From Brevundimonas sp. Root608 (GTDB taxonomy: Bacteria > Pseudomonadota > Alphaproteobacteria > Caulobacterales > Caulobacteraceae): a stretch of DNA of 64,000 bases. Location of the stretch: contig NZ_LMGT01000001.1 of assembly GCF_001427825.1 (NCBI RefSeq), positions 186,001 through 250,000 on the forward strand, written 5' to 3'. Positions within the stretch are counted from its first letter, which is position 1. Each line of letters opens with the position of its first letter. The notes under the pieces were generated by a model. The model searched no databases and was not told the DNA's origin. It saw only the letters and a program-made list of their open reading frames with translations. The position numbers were made by a program, and so were the translations under genes. Shown one piece after another: positions 23,264 through 32,900 of this stretch.

Positions 23264-24114
23264 TGGGGCGGATTCTCCAGTTCTCGGACATCCATTTCGG
23301 CGTGGAGCACAAGCATGCCTGCGCCGCCGCGCTGGAATATGCGCACGCCAATTCCCCCGACCTGGTCCTGATCACCGGCGACATCACCCAGCAGGGTTTC
23401 CCCGACGAGTTCGAGGCCGCGGGCCGCTGGATCAATCAGATGCCAGACCCGCAGTTCGTAATCGTCGGCAACCACGACGTCCCCTACTGGAGCCTTTTCG
23501 CCCGCCTGTTCTACCCGTGGAAGGCGTTCGAGAAGGCCACGGGCCATCCGGCCCACGACCACCAGTTCCTCAGTCCCACGGTGATGGTGCGGGGCGTGGT
23601 GACCGCGCGCGGCTGGCAGGCCCGGACCAACTGGTCCAAGGGGGTGATCGACCTGATGCAGACGCGCAAGGCGGCCGAGGCCCTGCGTCAGGCGCCGGTG
23701 GGCGCACTGCGCGTCCTCGCCTGCCACCACCCCCTCGTCGAAATGATCGGCACGCCGATGACCGGCGACGTCAAACGCGGCGACCGCGCCGCCCAGATCT
23801 TCGCCGAGGCCGGGGTCGACATCATCGCCACCGGCCACGTTCATGTGCCCTTCGCCCTGCCGATCAGTCTGGGCGACCACTGCTCCTACGCTGTCGGCTG
23901 CGGGACGCTGTCACATCGCGAGCGGGGCGCGCCGCCCAGCTTCAACCAGATCGAATGGGACGCGGACCACATCACGGTGACCGCTGTCGGCTGGGACGGC
24001 CAGCGGTTCGAACCGAGCCAGACCTGGAAGCTTCCGCGCCGTCAGGACACCCTCAGGACGGCCACGGCGCCCAACCCGAACGTCGCGGGCGCAAAGGAAA
24101 AGGCCGCGGTCTGA
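23263..24114 (+). CDS. Calcineurin-like metallophosphoesterase
   Basis: 283 residues with the di-metal phosphoesterase motifs in order: DIHFG, GDITQQG, GNHD, ACHHP and TGHVHVP. Resembles the Icc/CpdA group (cyclic nucleotide or lipid phosphate hydrolases). Starts with GTG overlapping the kinase stop (TAGTG), giving tight coupling with a lipid kinase, which makes a lipid-phosphate substrate plausible but unproven. The last codons lie inside a terminator hairpin of the opposite strand. Confidence 0.9.
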   Translation: MGRILQFSDIHFGVEHKHACAAALEYAHANSPDLVLITGDITQQGFPDEFEAAGRWINQMPDPQFVIVGNHDVPYWSLFARLFYPWKAFEKATGHPAHDHQFLSPTVMVRGVVTARGWQARTNWSKGVIDLMQTRKAAEALRQAPVGALRVLACHHPLVEMIGTPMTGDVKRGDRAAQIFAEAGVDIIATGHVHVPFALPISLGDHCSYAVGCGTLSHRERGAPPSFNQIEWDADHITVTAVGWDGQRFEPSQTWKLPRRQDTLRTATAPNPNVAGAKEKAAV

Positions 24115-24126
24115 GCGACCGCGGCC
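24098..24126 (-). terminator. Terminator of the DUF1328 gene overlapping the phosphoesterase stop
   Basis: On the minus strand GGCCGCGGTC-GCTCA-GACCGCGGCC is followed by TTTTCCTTT. The plus-strand stop codon of the phosphoesterase (24112-24114) lies in the loop. Confidence 0.8.
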
Positions 24127-24155
24127 TCGTCCGTCTGTCCGGGGTTTGAGCCGGT

Positions 24156-24320
24156 CTAGATCCGGCGTCCCCTGCCCGTGACGAAATGCACGATCAGCAG
24201 GATGATGAAGACGACGAACAGCACATAGGCGATGTTCATCGACAGACCGGCCACGCCCCCGGCGCCGAGGGCGCCGGCGACCAGCGCCAGAACGAGAAAG
24301 ATGAGAGCCCAACGAAGCAT
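24156..24320 (-). CDS. DUF1328-family small membrane protein (YtjA-like)
   Basis: 54 residues, two transmembrane helices ([22 protein letters not shown] and [24 protein letters not shown]). The start MLRWA and the end FVTGRG are the family's hallmark. Function unknown, but often part of stress regulons. It has its own exact GGAAC-N16-CGTT promoter at 24379-24403 and a strong terminator at 24098-24126. Confidence 0.92.
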   Translation of the reverse strand: MLRWALIFLVLALVAGALGAGGVAGLSMNIAYVLFVVFIILLIVHFVTGRGRRI

Positions 24321-24378
24321 CAGCGGTTCCTCCAGAGCGGTTGATCCAAGGAGCGACAACCGCCGCGCCTGACGGACC

Positions 24379-24403
24379 AACGTTCCGGAACCGGCGCCGT
24401 TCC
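24379..24403 (-). promoter_or_regulatory. EcfG/SigT-type promoter for the DUF1328 gene
   Basis: Minus strand GGAAC (24403-24399), 16-nt spacer, CGTT (24382-24379), in the gap between the holin-like gene and DUF1328. The leader would be about 50 nt. Confidence 0.78.
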
Positions 24404-24406
24404 GAT

Positions 24407-24811
24407 TCAGCGCCGACGTGACCGGTGCGGCTTTTCGGTGAAGGCGGCCGCGACCATGGTGGCGAGGGCCGGATTCCTGAGGAAGATCCATCCGCCGGCC
24501 AGGGCCGCCACCGTGCCCAGGATGGGGCGTTGGCGGAACAGGCTGTAGGCGCGGGCGCCCAGACCGGAGGGTTCGTCTTCAAAGTCCTCCTCGGTCTCTG
24601 ACCGGTTCACCAGGACCAGGGCGACGACGATGGCGACGATCGCGAACAGAAGGAAGGTGGTCGCCGCGGCGGCCAGCGGCACGAGCACCAGCAGCAGGGC
24701 GAAGAAGATCGTCGCCCCCAGCGCCATGACCGCCACCAGGGCGGCCCCCGCCACGACCGAAGCCGCGACGGCTTTCTTGACCAGACCCCTGGCCAGCCCC
24801 CCGCCGAACAT
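24407..24811 (-). CDS. Holin-superfamily-like membrane protein (hypothetical)
   Basis: 134 residues: two strong membrane helices (about 15-37 and 40-68) and a third hydrophobic stretch ([26 protein letters not shown]), with an acidic linker [13 protein letters not shown]. The layout resembles 'phage holin family' proteins that accompany DUF883 genes in alphaproteobacteria; there is no sign of a phage. Its start shares one base with the stop of the DUF883 gene, so they form an operon, presumably under the promoter at 25245-25269. Confidence 0.8.
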   Translation of the reverse strand: MFGGGLARGLVKKAVAASVVAGAALVAVMALGATIFFALLLVLVPLAAAATTFLLFAIVAIVVALVLVNRSETEEDFEDEPSGLGARAYSLFRQRPILGTVAALAGGWIFLRNPALATMVAAAFTEKPHRSRRR

Positions 24812-25191
24812 CAGCGGCGACGACCGGCGAGCAGCAGGCCGAGCACGACGCCGACGCCGAGCGCGATGGCGGTCGACTGCACGGGGCGCTCCTGGACCCG
24901 CTCGGTGATGTAGCGCTGGGCTTCGTCCAGACGCTCCTGCGCCTCGTCATAGTATTCCTGGCCGCGCACGCGGGCGGTGTCGTAATAGCCGCGGGCCCGC
25001 TCGCGCATGACCTCGGACTGTTCACGCAGGCGGGCTTCGGCCTCGGCGGCCTTGGCGCGCACGCGCGTTTCCGCGGTCGCCGCCTTCTCGCGCAGACGCG
25101 CCTTTTCCTCGGCGCCGAGGACCTTCAGGTCGTCCTTCAGGGTGTTGAGGTCGTTCTTTACGGCAGCTCGTGCCGCCTTGGTCGTGGCCAT
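24811..25191 (-). CDS. DUF883-family (ElaB/YqjD-like) membrane-anchored protein
   Basis: 126 residues. A long charged helix rich in Ala/Arg/Glu (about 10-95, probably coiled coil) is followed by PVQSTAIALGVGVVLGLLLAGRRR, the C-terminal anchor typical of the family. E. coli YqjD and ElaB are inner-membrane, ribosome-binding, stationary-phase proteins, but ribosome binding here is only an analogy. The ATG at 25191 is chosen over 25212. Exact stress promoter 55 nt upstream. Confidence 0.9.
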   Translation of the reverse strand: MATTKAARAAVKNDLNTLKDDLKVLGAEEKARLREKAATAETRVRAKAAEAEARLREQSEVMRERARGYYDTARVRGQEYYDEAQERLDEAQRYITERVQERPVQSTAIALGVGVVLGLLLAGRRR

Positions 25192-25244
25192 GATGCGCGC
25201 TCCGGTGTTCAAGCTTGGCTGTTAAATAGAGAATTCAGAGCGGA

Positions 25245-25269
25245 AACGCCACCGCGCGGCGCCGGTTCC
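25245..25269 (-). promoter_or_regulatory. EcfG/SigT-type promoter for the DUF883-holin operon
   Basis: Minus strand GGAAC (25269-25265), 16-nt spacer, CGTT (25248-25245). Confidence 0.78.
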
Positions 25270-25327
25270 GCATCGCACCATTTCCGACGGGTGGCGAAGC
25301 GCCGCATCCCGGCATAGACAGGCGCTC

Positions 25328-25981
25328 ATGACCGACTGGCTGTTTGACCCCGCTCCGACCCCGTCCCTGCCGATCCTCGGGAGCGCGCAGCGCTTCCCCG
25401 TGCGGCGCATCCTCTGCGTGGGCCAGAACTACGCGGCCCATGCCCGGGAAATGGGCCATGATCGCGCCGAGCCCTTCTTCTTCACCAAGCCGGCCGACGC
25501 CGTGGTCGCCGACGGCGGCGACCCGGTGTTTCCGATGGCGACGGCCAACCTGCACCACGAGGTCGAACTGGTCTGCGCGGTCGGCGCGGACGGGGCGATC
25601 GCCGGCTGGGCCGTCGGCTGCGACCTGACCCGCCGCGACCTCCAGGCCGCCGCCAAGGAGAAGGGGCGTCCCTGGGACGCCGCCAAGGGCTTCGACCAGT
25701 CCGCCCCCTGCGGCCCGATCAGCCTCGGCGCCCTGCCGGACCCCGCCGCCGTTATCGCCCTGTCCGTCAATGGCGAGGTCCGCCAGTCGGGCGCGCTGGA
25801 CGACATGGTCTGGAATCCCGATGAAATCCTCGCCAAGGCGCGCACCCTCTGGGATATCCGGCCCGGCGACCTGATCTTCACCGGCACGCCCGAGGGCGTC
25901 GGACCGCTTCAGCCCGGCGACCGGGTCGAGGCCTCGATCGGCGGCCTCCAGCCCCTCGTCTTCACCCTGAGGCCGCGATGA
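25328..25981 (+). CDS. Fumarylacetoacetate hydrolase-family protein (fumarylpyruvate hydrolase-like)
   Basis: 217 residues; C-C bond hydrolase or decarboxylase of the FAH fold. The metal-binding region reads LHHEVELV, preceded by ILCVGQNYAAHAREMG and followed by GCDLTRRDLQ, KGFDQSAPCGPI and TGTPEGVGPLQPGD, all typical of short FAH proteins acting late in aromatic catabolism (gentisate or homogentisate routes). It overlaps the zeta-class GST by ATGA, a pairing expected for an isomerase-hydrolase couple. Confidence 0.9.
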   Translation: MTDWLFDPAPTPSLPILGSAQRFPVRRILCVGQNYAAHAREMGHDRAEPFFFTKPADAVVADGGDPVFPMATANLHHEVELVCAVGADGAIAGWAVGCDLTRRDLQAAAKEKGRPWDAAKGFDQSAPCGPISLGALPDPAAVIALSVNGEVRQSGALDDMVWNPDEILAKARTLWDIRPGDLIFTGTPEGVGPLQPGDRVEASIGGLQPLVFTLRPR

Positions 25982-26610
25982 TCCTGCACGGATACTGGCG
26001 CTCGGGCGCGGCGTATCGCGCCCGCATCGCCCTGAATCTCAAGGGCCTGAGCTATGATCAGCAGGGCGTGGACCTGCGCACCGGCGCTCACAGGTCCGAC
26101 GCCTTCGTCACTCTCAACCCGCAGGGCATGGTCCCCGCGCTGGAGGTGGACGGCGCCGTCCTGACCCAGAGCCCCGCCATTCTCGAATGGCTGGAGGAAA
26201 CCCATCCGCGGCCGCCGCTGCTGCCCATGGGCCCTGTCGACCGCGCTCACGTTCGCGCCATGGCCGCCCTGATCGGCTGCGACATTCATCCGCTCAACAA
26301 TCTGCGGGTCGGCAAGGCCCTGCGCGAGACCTTCGGCGCCGATCAGGCCGCCGTCGACGCCTGGGCCGCGCGCTGGATCGTCCCCGGCTTCACGGCGCTG
26401 GAGGCGCTCGTCGGACGGCATGGCGGGGGCTGGTGTTTCGCCGACGCCCCGACCCTGGCCGACTGCTACCTCATCCCGCAGATCTATTCGGCCCGGCGCT
26501 TCAACGTCCCCCTCGACGCCTTCCCGAGGCTGCTGGCTATCGACGAAACGGCGAAACGCCACCCCGCCTTCGCCGCCGCCCACCCGGACGTCCAGCCCGA
26601 CGCAGATTAG
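25978..26610 (+). CDS. maiA: Zeta-class glutathione S-transferase, maleylacetoacetate/maleylpyruvate isomerase
   Basis: 210 residues. The N-terminal thioredoxin-like domain has YWRSGAAYRARIAL at the catalytic position (usually SSxxxRVRIAL; the second Ser is Gly here) and NPQGMVPAL; the C-terminal domain has DIHPLNNLRV, the hallmark of MAAI. Predicted to isomerise maleylacetoacetate or maleylpyruvate with glutathione, feeding the hydrolase encoded just upstream. The 3' end overlaps the convergent hydrolase by 4 bp. Confidence 0.88.
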   Translation: MILHGYWRSGAAYRARIALNLKGLSYDQQGVDLRTGAHRSDAFVTLNPQGMVPALEVDGAVLTQSPAILEWLEETHPRPPLLPMGPVDRAHVRAMAALIGCDIHPLNNLRVGKALRETFGADQAAVDAWAARWIVPGFTALEALVGRHGGGWCFADAPTLADCYLIPQIYSARRFNVPLDAFPRLLAIDETAKRHPAFAAAHPDVQPDAD

Positions 26611-27497
26611 GCCAGGAACCGCTCCACCGCCGCCAGGAACCGCCGCGGCTGGTCGATCATCACCATATGCTCGGCCCCTTCGATCCGTTCGAAGGTGGCG
26701 GGCCGGCGCAGGCGCGCATAGGCGCCGCGGAACAGACTGTCGGCGCGGGCGCGCGGCGAGTTCTGGTCGGCGCTCCAGCCGTAGACCACCGTCACCGGCG
26801 CCGTGATGTCGGGCAGGCGGCGGCGCAGGTCGACGGTCATGACCTCGTACAGGGACTGGGCCAGCACCCGGCGATCGCCGCCCTGCCAGCCCATTGATCC
26901 GAACACCGCGTCGGCGGCTCCGCCCAGCTCCAGGCCCATGGACCGGCCCCGCGTCCTCAGCGCCTCGTCGCCGAGGAACTGGATCGCCTGAAAGGCCAGC
27001 TGGGCGATCGGCTCGACGTCGCCGACCGTCGCTCCCGGACTGATCAGGGCGGCGAAGAAGGGCGATGAGTCCACCGCCATCACCCGGCCGACGCGGCCGG
27101 CGGAGTCGGCGGCGACCCGGATGCCGACCTGACCGCCCATCGAATGGCCGATGATCGCGGGCCGGTCCAGCCGCTGTTCAGCCATGTAGCGGCGCACCTC
27201 ATTGGCCACGCCCGGCATGACCGATCCGTCGGCGTTGGCCTGGGCCGCGAGATCGCCGAAGCCGCGCACCGAGACCAGATGCAGCCGCCGTCGGCCCTCC
27301 AGCTGGCTCGCCAGACCGCGCCACACGTCTGCGGTCGAGGCCAGGCCGGGAATCAGGATCACATCGGGGCCTCGCCCGCGCGTCGTCACGGTGATGCGCG
27401 ACGACCGGAACGCGGTCTGCGCCCAGGCGCCGGGGCCGGCGCCCAGCGCCACGGTTCCCGCCGCCAACCCGATCAATATGTTTCGTCTTTGTTCCAT
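26607..27497 (-). CDS. Exported alpha/beta hydrolase
   Basis: 296 residues. The N-terminus (MEQRRNILIGLAAGTVALGAG...AWAQ) looks like a signal peptide with a weak RR motif. Hydrolase features: VILIPGLASTADVW (oxyanion), GHSMGGQVG (nucleophile Ser), VYGWSADQNSP (acid) and IEGAEHMVMIDQP (His). The substrate is unknown. The ATG at 27497 fits the signal peptide. Convergent with maiA and divergent from the second GST gene. Confidence 0.87.
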   Translation of the reverse strand: MEQRRNILIGLAAGTVALGAGPGAWAQTAFRSSRITVTTRGRGPDVILIPGLASTADVWRGLASQLEGRRRLHLVSVRGFGDLAAQANADGSVMPGVANEVRRYMAEQRLDRPAIIGHSMGGQVGIRVAADSAGRVGRVMAVDSSPFFAALISPGATVGDVEPIAQLAFQAIQFLGDEALRTRGRSMGLELGGAADAVFGSMGWQGGDRRVLAQSLYEVMTVDLRRRLPDITAPVTVVYGWSADQNSPRARADSLFRGAYARLRRPATFERIEGAEHMVMIDQPRRFLAAVERFLA

Positions 27498-27544
27498 GCC
27501 GTCTTTGAGTCTAGCCTGCCGTGAGAAACGCAAGGGAGGTCACA

Positions 27545-28195
27545 ATGAGCCAGCCGTCCGACGAAATCGTCTTCTACACCAACCCCATGTCGCGCGGCCG
27601 TATCGCGCGCTGGATGCTGGAGGAGGTCGGCCGCCCCTACCGCACCGTGGTTCTGGATTACGGCACGACGATGAAGGCCCCCGAGTATCTGGCCATCAAC
27701 CCGATGGGCAAGGTTCCGGCCATCACCCATCGCGGGGTCACGGTGACCGAATGCGCCGCCGTCTGCACCTACCTCGCCGACGCCTTTCCCGAAGCCGGCC
27801 TGGCTCCGGCACTCGACGACCCGGCGCGGGGGACCTATCTGCGCTGGATGTTCTTCGGCGCCGGCCCCCTCGAGGCGGCTGTGACCGCCAGGGCGCTGAA
27901 CCTGTTGGCCCCGGCCGACAAGGCCGCCATGGCCGGCTACGGCAGTTTCGAACAGGTCGTCGATGCGCTCGAATCCGCGGTGACCGGCAGCGGCGGACCC
28001 TGGCTCCTGGGCGACCGGTTCAGCGCGCTGGACGTCTATCTGGGCAGCCAGATCGGCTGGGGCCTGCAGTTCAAATCCCTGCCCGAGCGCGACGCCTTCA
28101 AGGCCTATGCGGGCCGGCTGTCCGGGCGCGAGGCGGCGGTGCGGGCGCGCGAGATCGACGACGCCCTGATCGCGGCGGCGAATGCGAAGGGCTGA
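27545..28195 (+). CDS. Glutathione S-transferase family protein
   Basis: 216 residues. The thioredoxin-like N-terminus has FYTNPMSRGRIARWMLEE with the active-site Ser position in NPMSRGR and the glutathione-binding NPMGKVPAI and TECAAVCTYLAD; an all-helical C-terminal domain follows with GDRFSALDVYLGS. It is related to plasmid-borne and beta-like GSTs of detoxification, substrate unknown. The ATG at 27545 is preceded by AGGGAGG. Confidence 0.92.
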   Translation: MSQPSDEIVFYTNPMSRGRIARWMLEEVGRPYRTVVLDYGTTMKAPEYLAINPMGKVPAITHRGVTVTECAAVCTYLADAFPEAGLAPALDDPARGTYLRWMFFGAGPLEAAVTARALNLLAPADKAAMAGYGSFEQVVDALESAVTGSGGPWLLGDRFSALDVYLGSQIGWGLQFKSLPERDAFKAYAGRLSGREAAVRAREIDDALIAAANAKG

Positions 28196-28204
28196 GGAAG
28201 CGGC

Positions 28205-29581
28205 CTAGCCCTGGGCGGGACGCAGGCCCGTCGGCGCGGCGACGGCCGGAGCCGCGGCGGCGCGCTGGACCTGCGGACGGCGTTCGCCGCCGGCCGCGCG
28301 GATGCGGTCGATGCGGGCCTTTTCAGCCCTGAACGCGGCCAGATCGGCCCCGGCCAGGATGGTGCCCTCGGTGGTGCGCACGCCGGCCGGATTGATCCTC
28401 TGGCCGTTGCGCCACAGTTCGTAGTGCAGGTGCGGACCGGTCGAGGCGCCGGTCGAACCGACGAAGGCGACGACCTGTCCCTGGCGGACGCGTTGGCCGG
28501 CGCGGACGCCCGAGGCGTAGCGCGACAGGTGGCCGTAGCCGCTTTCCAGACCGTTCGGATGACGGATGCGCAGCCAGTTGCCATAGCCGCCCCAGCGGCG
28601 GGCCTCGACCACGACGCCGTCGGCGGGCGCCACCACCGGCGTGCCCATGCCCGCGGCGAAGTCGATGCCCTGGTGCATCTTGCGATAGCCGGCGATCGGG
28701 TGGCGGCGGAAGCCGAACGAGGACGAGACGCGGAAGCCCCGCTCCAGCGGCGTGCGCATGAAGGCCGAACGCGTGTTCTTGCCTGTGCCGTCGAAATACT
28801 GCGGCTCCTTCGCTCCGGCGGGCTGGAAGCGATAGAAGACCACGCCCTTGAGCTCGGCGTACAACAGGCCGTCGGTGCCGATGGTGCGGCCGTTCTCGGT
28901 CACGGTGCGGCCGAACACATAGGTGAATTCGTCGTTCGCATGGATGTCCCGGTCCATGTCGAACTTGTGCGAGAACAGCCGGCCGGCGGCGCGGGCGACG
29001 TCGGCGGGGGCCCCTTCGCGGCGCGCCGTGCGCGACAGCGAACCCTCGACCTTGCCGGTCAGGACCACCGTCTCGTGCGTGACCTTTTCCTCAAGGGCGC
29101 GCAGGCGCAGGGCGCCGTCGAAGCTGCGCGACACGGTCAACTGGGTCGCGGGCCCCGTGCGCATGGTCAGGCCGATCAGGCGGGCGTCGCCCCGGCCGCC
29201 GCGCGGCCTGGAGATGGCGGTTTCGAACCGCTGGCCGACCCGCATCGCGGTGACGTCCATGGCGTTCGACAGGGTGGCGGCGACGGCCGAGGCTTCTTCC
29301 GGCGCGATGCCGGTGCGGCGCACGGCCTGCTCGAAGGTCTCGCCGCGGCGAATCTGGACGGGGATGGCTTCCGGCGTGGTCAGGCCGGCCGGAGTGCCGG
29401 CGGCGGCGAACGCCTGGTCCGCCAGGGCGGAAATCTGAATTTGGGTGAGAGGCGGAGCCTCTTCCGCCTTCGCGGGTTGGTATACGCGTCCGGCAAGCAG
29501 AGCCACCGAGATCGCCGCCACCGCCGTCAGGGCGTGAGGCGCGATGCGCATCGGTTGGCGACGTGGATCGAACTGAGCCAT
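28205..29581 (-). CDS. M23-family (LytM) peptidoglycan metallopeptidase
   Basis: 458 residues: membrane anchor or signal helix (ALTAVAAISVALLAG, about 17-33), a LysM/OapA-like N-terminal region with IRRGETFEQAVRRTGI, then the M23 domain. The zinc ligands are visible in HQGIDFAAG (HxxxD) and HLHYEL (HxH), with GYGHLSRY and VGSTGASTGPHLHYE. It is expected to cleave peptide crosslinks in the periplasm, or regulate amidases if inactive, though the ligands look intact. The start is 29581; an upstream extension is rejected. Confidence 0.92.
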   Translation of the reverse strand: MAQFDPRRQPMRIAPHALTAVAAISVALLAGRVYQPAKAEEAPPLTQIQISALADQAFAAAGTPAGLTTPEAIPVQIRRGETFEQAVRRTGIAPEEASAVAATLSNAMDVTAMRVGQRFETAISRPRGGRGDARLIGLTMRTGPATQLTVSRSFDGALRLRALEEKVTHETVVLTGKVEGSLSRTARREGAPADVARAAGRLFSHKFDMDRDIHANDEFTYVFGRTVTENGRTIGTDGLLYAELKGVVFYRFQPAGAKEPQYFDGTGKNTRSAFMRTPLERGFRVSSSFGFRRHPIAGYRKMHQGIDFAAGMGTPVVAPADGVVVEARRWGGYGNWLRIRHPNGLESGYGHLSRYASGVRAGQRVRQGQVVAFVGSTGASTGPHLHYELWRNGQRINPAGVRTTEGTILAGADLAAFRAEKARIDRIRAAGGERRPQVQRAAAAPAVAAPTGLRPAQG

Positions 29582-29974
29582 CGGTCCCCGAAAAACGACG
29601 ACGCCGTCCGGCGCCAAAGCCACTAGAAGCATGGATCGCGCCGAAGAGCCCCCCGTCGCGAGACAGGCCCTATAGCCCGTCCATCCCATCATGGGAAGAC
29701 GGTTCGTTACAACCCGTTAACCGGGGCAGGCGCCGCTGGTAAAGCTTGCGTGAACCAGGAGAATACCTTGCGAGTTGATCAGTGTATTCGCAACCGTGCG
29801 AACAGGAGTCGGCCGCGACGTGTGTGATCCATCTCGCCCCGACTCTGGATGCATTCAAAGTGGCCGATGCGCCACTCAACTGTGCTTAAATGGACACGGC
29901 TATAGTGTTCGGCCGGCGGGCTCCTTTGCTCAGCGGGCTTTTCGCGGCCTCATCGCTCCGGCCATGAGCGCGCC
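29582..29974. other. Intergenic region between divergent M23 peptidase and ydbH genes
   Basis: 393 bp, lower in GC than its neighbours, without a convincing ORF. It must hold both divergent promoters. GGCTATAGT at 29898-29906 is a fair -10 for ydbH and CTATAG near 29671 (minus orientation) for the peptidase; neither has a clear -35. Two GANTC sites lie at 29806-29810 and 29841-29845, and TTAACC at 29718 resembles a CtrA half-site. Confidence 0.4.
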
Positions 29975-32900
29975 ATGAGCGTCGACGCGTCCTCCGCTCC
30001 CGACCGCCGCCGTCCCCGCGGTCGCCGTCTGCTGATCGTCGTCGGCGCCGTGCTGGGCGTGGTGCTGGTGCTGGTCGCCCTGGCGTGGCTCAACCGCCGC
30101 GCCGCCACGCGTCAGGTGCTGGTCGGCTGGCTGGAGCAACAGGGCGTCGACGCCGACATGCAGATCGAGCGGCTCGAGATGGACGGTCTGGTCGCCCGCG
30201 TCCGCATCGGCGATCCCGCCCATCCCGACGTCATGATCGAACGGGTCGAGGTCGACTATGGCATCGGCGCGCCCTGGTCGAAGGGCGGCCTCGGCGTCAC
30301 CCCGACCCGCATCCGCCTGGTCCGCCCCGTGGTGCGCGCCAGCGTGCGCGGCGGCAAGCTGACCTTCGGCTCGCTGGACCCCCTGGTGGAACGCTTCATG
30401 GGCCGACCGCCCCGCCCCGACAGCCGCTCTCCCCTGGTCATCGTCGAGGGCGCCCGCGTGCGGCTCGACACCGACTATGGCCCGACCAACATCCTCGGCG
30501 ACGCACGCATCGACAACGGCAAGCTGATGCGGCTCAACGCCCGGATGCCCGCCACCGCCTTCAAGAGCGGGGAGATCGAGGCGAAGGGCCTGCAGGCCGT
30601 CGTCGACCTGACCACCACCGGCGACCGCATCGCCGTCCGCCTCGACGCCGCCGCCGAAAGCGCCGACCTGCCGGGCGTCGCGGGCCAGGCCCCACGGCTC
30701 GTCGTCGCCGGAAACCTGCCCTATCCCGACCTCAAGGGCCGCAGGGGCGACGGCCGGGCCGCCCTCAACGCCGCCTTCACAGCGGCCCGCCTTTCGTCCG
30801 GCGGAACGGTCGCCCGGACCGCCGACGCGCGCCTGGCCTTCGACGGCCAGACCGCCGGCTGGCTCGAAACCTTCCGCATCGCGGGCGCCGGCGACCTCGA
30901 CGTGCGCGCCGCCCGTATCGACGGACCGGGAACCGCCGTCTCCGGCGCCCGCCTGCGTCTCGACCGGGCCCGGACGGTCTTCACCCGCGACGCGCGCGGC
31001 TTCGGCTGGCGGCTGGAAGGCCCCGCGGCCGTCTCCGCCGCGCGCGCCTCGGGCGCCGGGCTGGACGGAAGCGGCCTGACCCTGACCTCCTCCCGCCTCG
31101 TCCTCGGCGGGCGAAACGCGGCGCTGGAGGCCGGCGGGCCGATGACCGTGTCCGCCGCGCGTCTGGTCCGGGACGACCTGGCCCTGAACGGCGTGCGCGG
31201 CGGCGGCCGTCTGGACCTCGTCGTCGACGGGGGTCTGCGCGTCTCGGCGACGAGCTCGCTCTCCGCCGCGCGCGGCAGCTGGCCCCTGTTCGGCCCCGTC
31301 GGTCGCGACGACCCGCCTGAACTGGCCGGGATGAAACAGGCGTTGTCCGCCTTCGCCGTCGACGTCCCCGCCTTCAGCGTGACCGCCGGGCCTGCGGGAA
31401 CGCGCGTCGTCCTGACCCGTCCCGCCACCCTGCGCCCGGCCAACGGGGGCGTCCTGACCTTGCGGCCCGCCGCCACGCCGGTCTTCGCCGCCGCGCGCGG
31501 CCAGGCCGGGGGCGGCGCGCTCAGCCTGACCGCGACCCGGGGGCGGGGCATGCCCGAGGCCGTCTTCGCCATCCCGGCATGGCGCCTGACACCGACCGGC
31601 TTCACGGCCGCCCTGGACGGCCGCGCCGCCCTCGACTTCGGCCTCGCGAGGGGGATCGCCGTCCAGACCCGGGGCCGGCTGACCTCGTCCAACGGCCGCG
31701 TGACCTATGTCGCCGCCGGCTGCGCGCCCGTCACGGTCGAAGGGCTGGAGCTGGGCGAGAGCGACGTCACCGACCTGGCTGGCCGGCTCTGCCCGGCGGC
31801 CCGCCCGCTGGCCAGTGTCGCCGACGGCGGCTGGCGCTCGGACGGGACGGTGCAGGGGCTCTCGGCCGACGCCCCCTTCCTCGCCCTGCGTTTCAGCGAC
31901 GTTCAGGGCGGCTTCACCGCCATCGGCGGCCGGGCCGGTATCAATCTCGACGCCCGCGTCGCCGGCGCCACGGTTTCCGACGCCACCAGCCCCCTGCGCT
32001 TCAATCCGCTTGGCGCCTCCGGCTCGGCCCGCATGACCGGCGAGGACTGGACCGGCGCCTTCGACCTGACCCGCAACGGCGCGGCCCTCGGCCGCCTGAC
32101 CCTGGCCCACGACGGCGGCGCCGGCGCGGGCGGCGTCGTCATCGACGCCCCGTCCATCGTCTTCGCCGAGGGCGGCCTGCAGCCCGGCGACCTCAGCCCC
32201 CTGGCCGGCGACTTCGTTGGTTCGCCCGCGACCGGCTCGGTCGGCTTCGCCGGCCGCGTCGACTGGCGCGCCGACGCGGAAGGAACCAGCTCGGGCCGCC
32301 TGACTATCCCGGGGCTCGACTTTGTCAGCCCCGCCGGTCCGGTGAAGGGGCTTCGCGGAACGGTCGACTTCATCAATCTGGCGCCCCTGACCGCCGCCCC
32401 CGGCCAGCGCCTGACCGCGGACAGCCTCGAGTCGGTCACGCCCCTGACCGACATCGAACTGACCTTCGGCCTCGACAAGGCGGCGGTGACCCTCCAGGCC
32501 GGCGACCTCGCCGTCGCCGGGGGGCGCGTCAGCATCGAGCCCTTCGCCGTGCCGCTGGACCCGACCCAGCCGATCACCGGCGTCATCGTTCTCGACAAGG
32601 TGCAGCTCGGCGAGGTCATCGCCGGTTCCGGCTTCGGCGACAAGGTGAGGCTGGACGCCGTCGTCTCGGGCCGCCTGCCCTTCACTTCGACGCGCGAGGC
32701 GGGCGTCCGCATCACCGGCGGAACCCTGGCCGCCGTCCAGCCCGGACGCCTGTCCATCGCCCGCGAGGCTCTCAGCGGCCTGGAAGCCGGCGGCGGCGGC
32801 GAGGCCGTGCCTCCCAACACCATTCAGGACCTCGCCTATCAGGCGATGGAGAACCTGTCCTTCGACCTGCTCTCGGCCGAGGTGAACAGCCTCGACGAAG

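Noticed and set aside
24407-24811. Prophage remnant suggested by a holin-like protein
   Set aside because: No other phage gene nearby; the DUF883 neighbour and stress promoter indicate a chromosomal stress operon.
29718-29723. CtrA site suggested by TTAACC between the M23 peptidase and ydbH
   Set aside because: The partner half-site is not at the required 7-nt spacing; a single half-site occurs often by chance.
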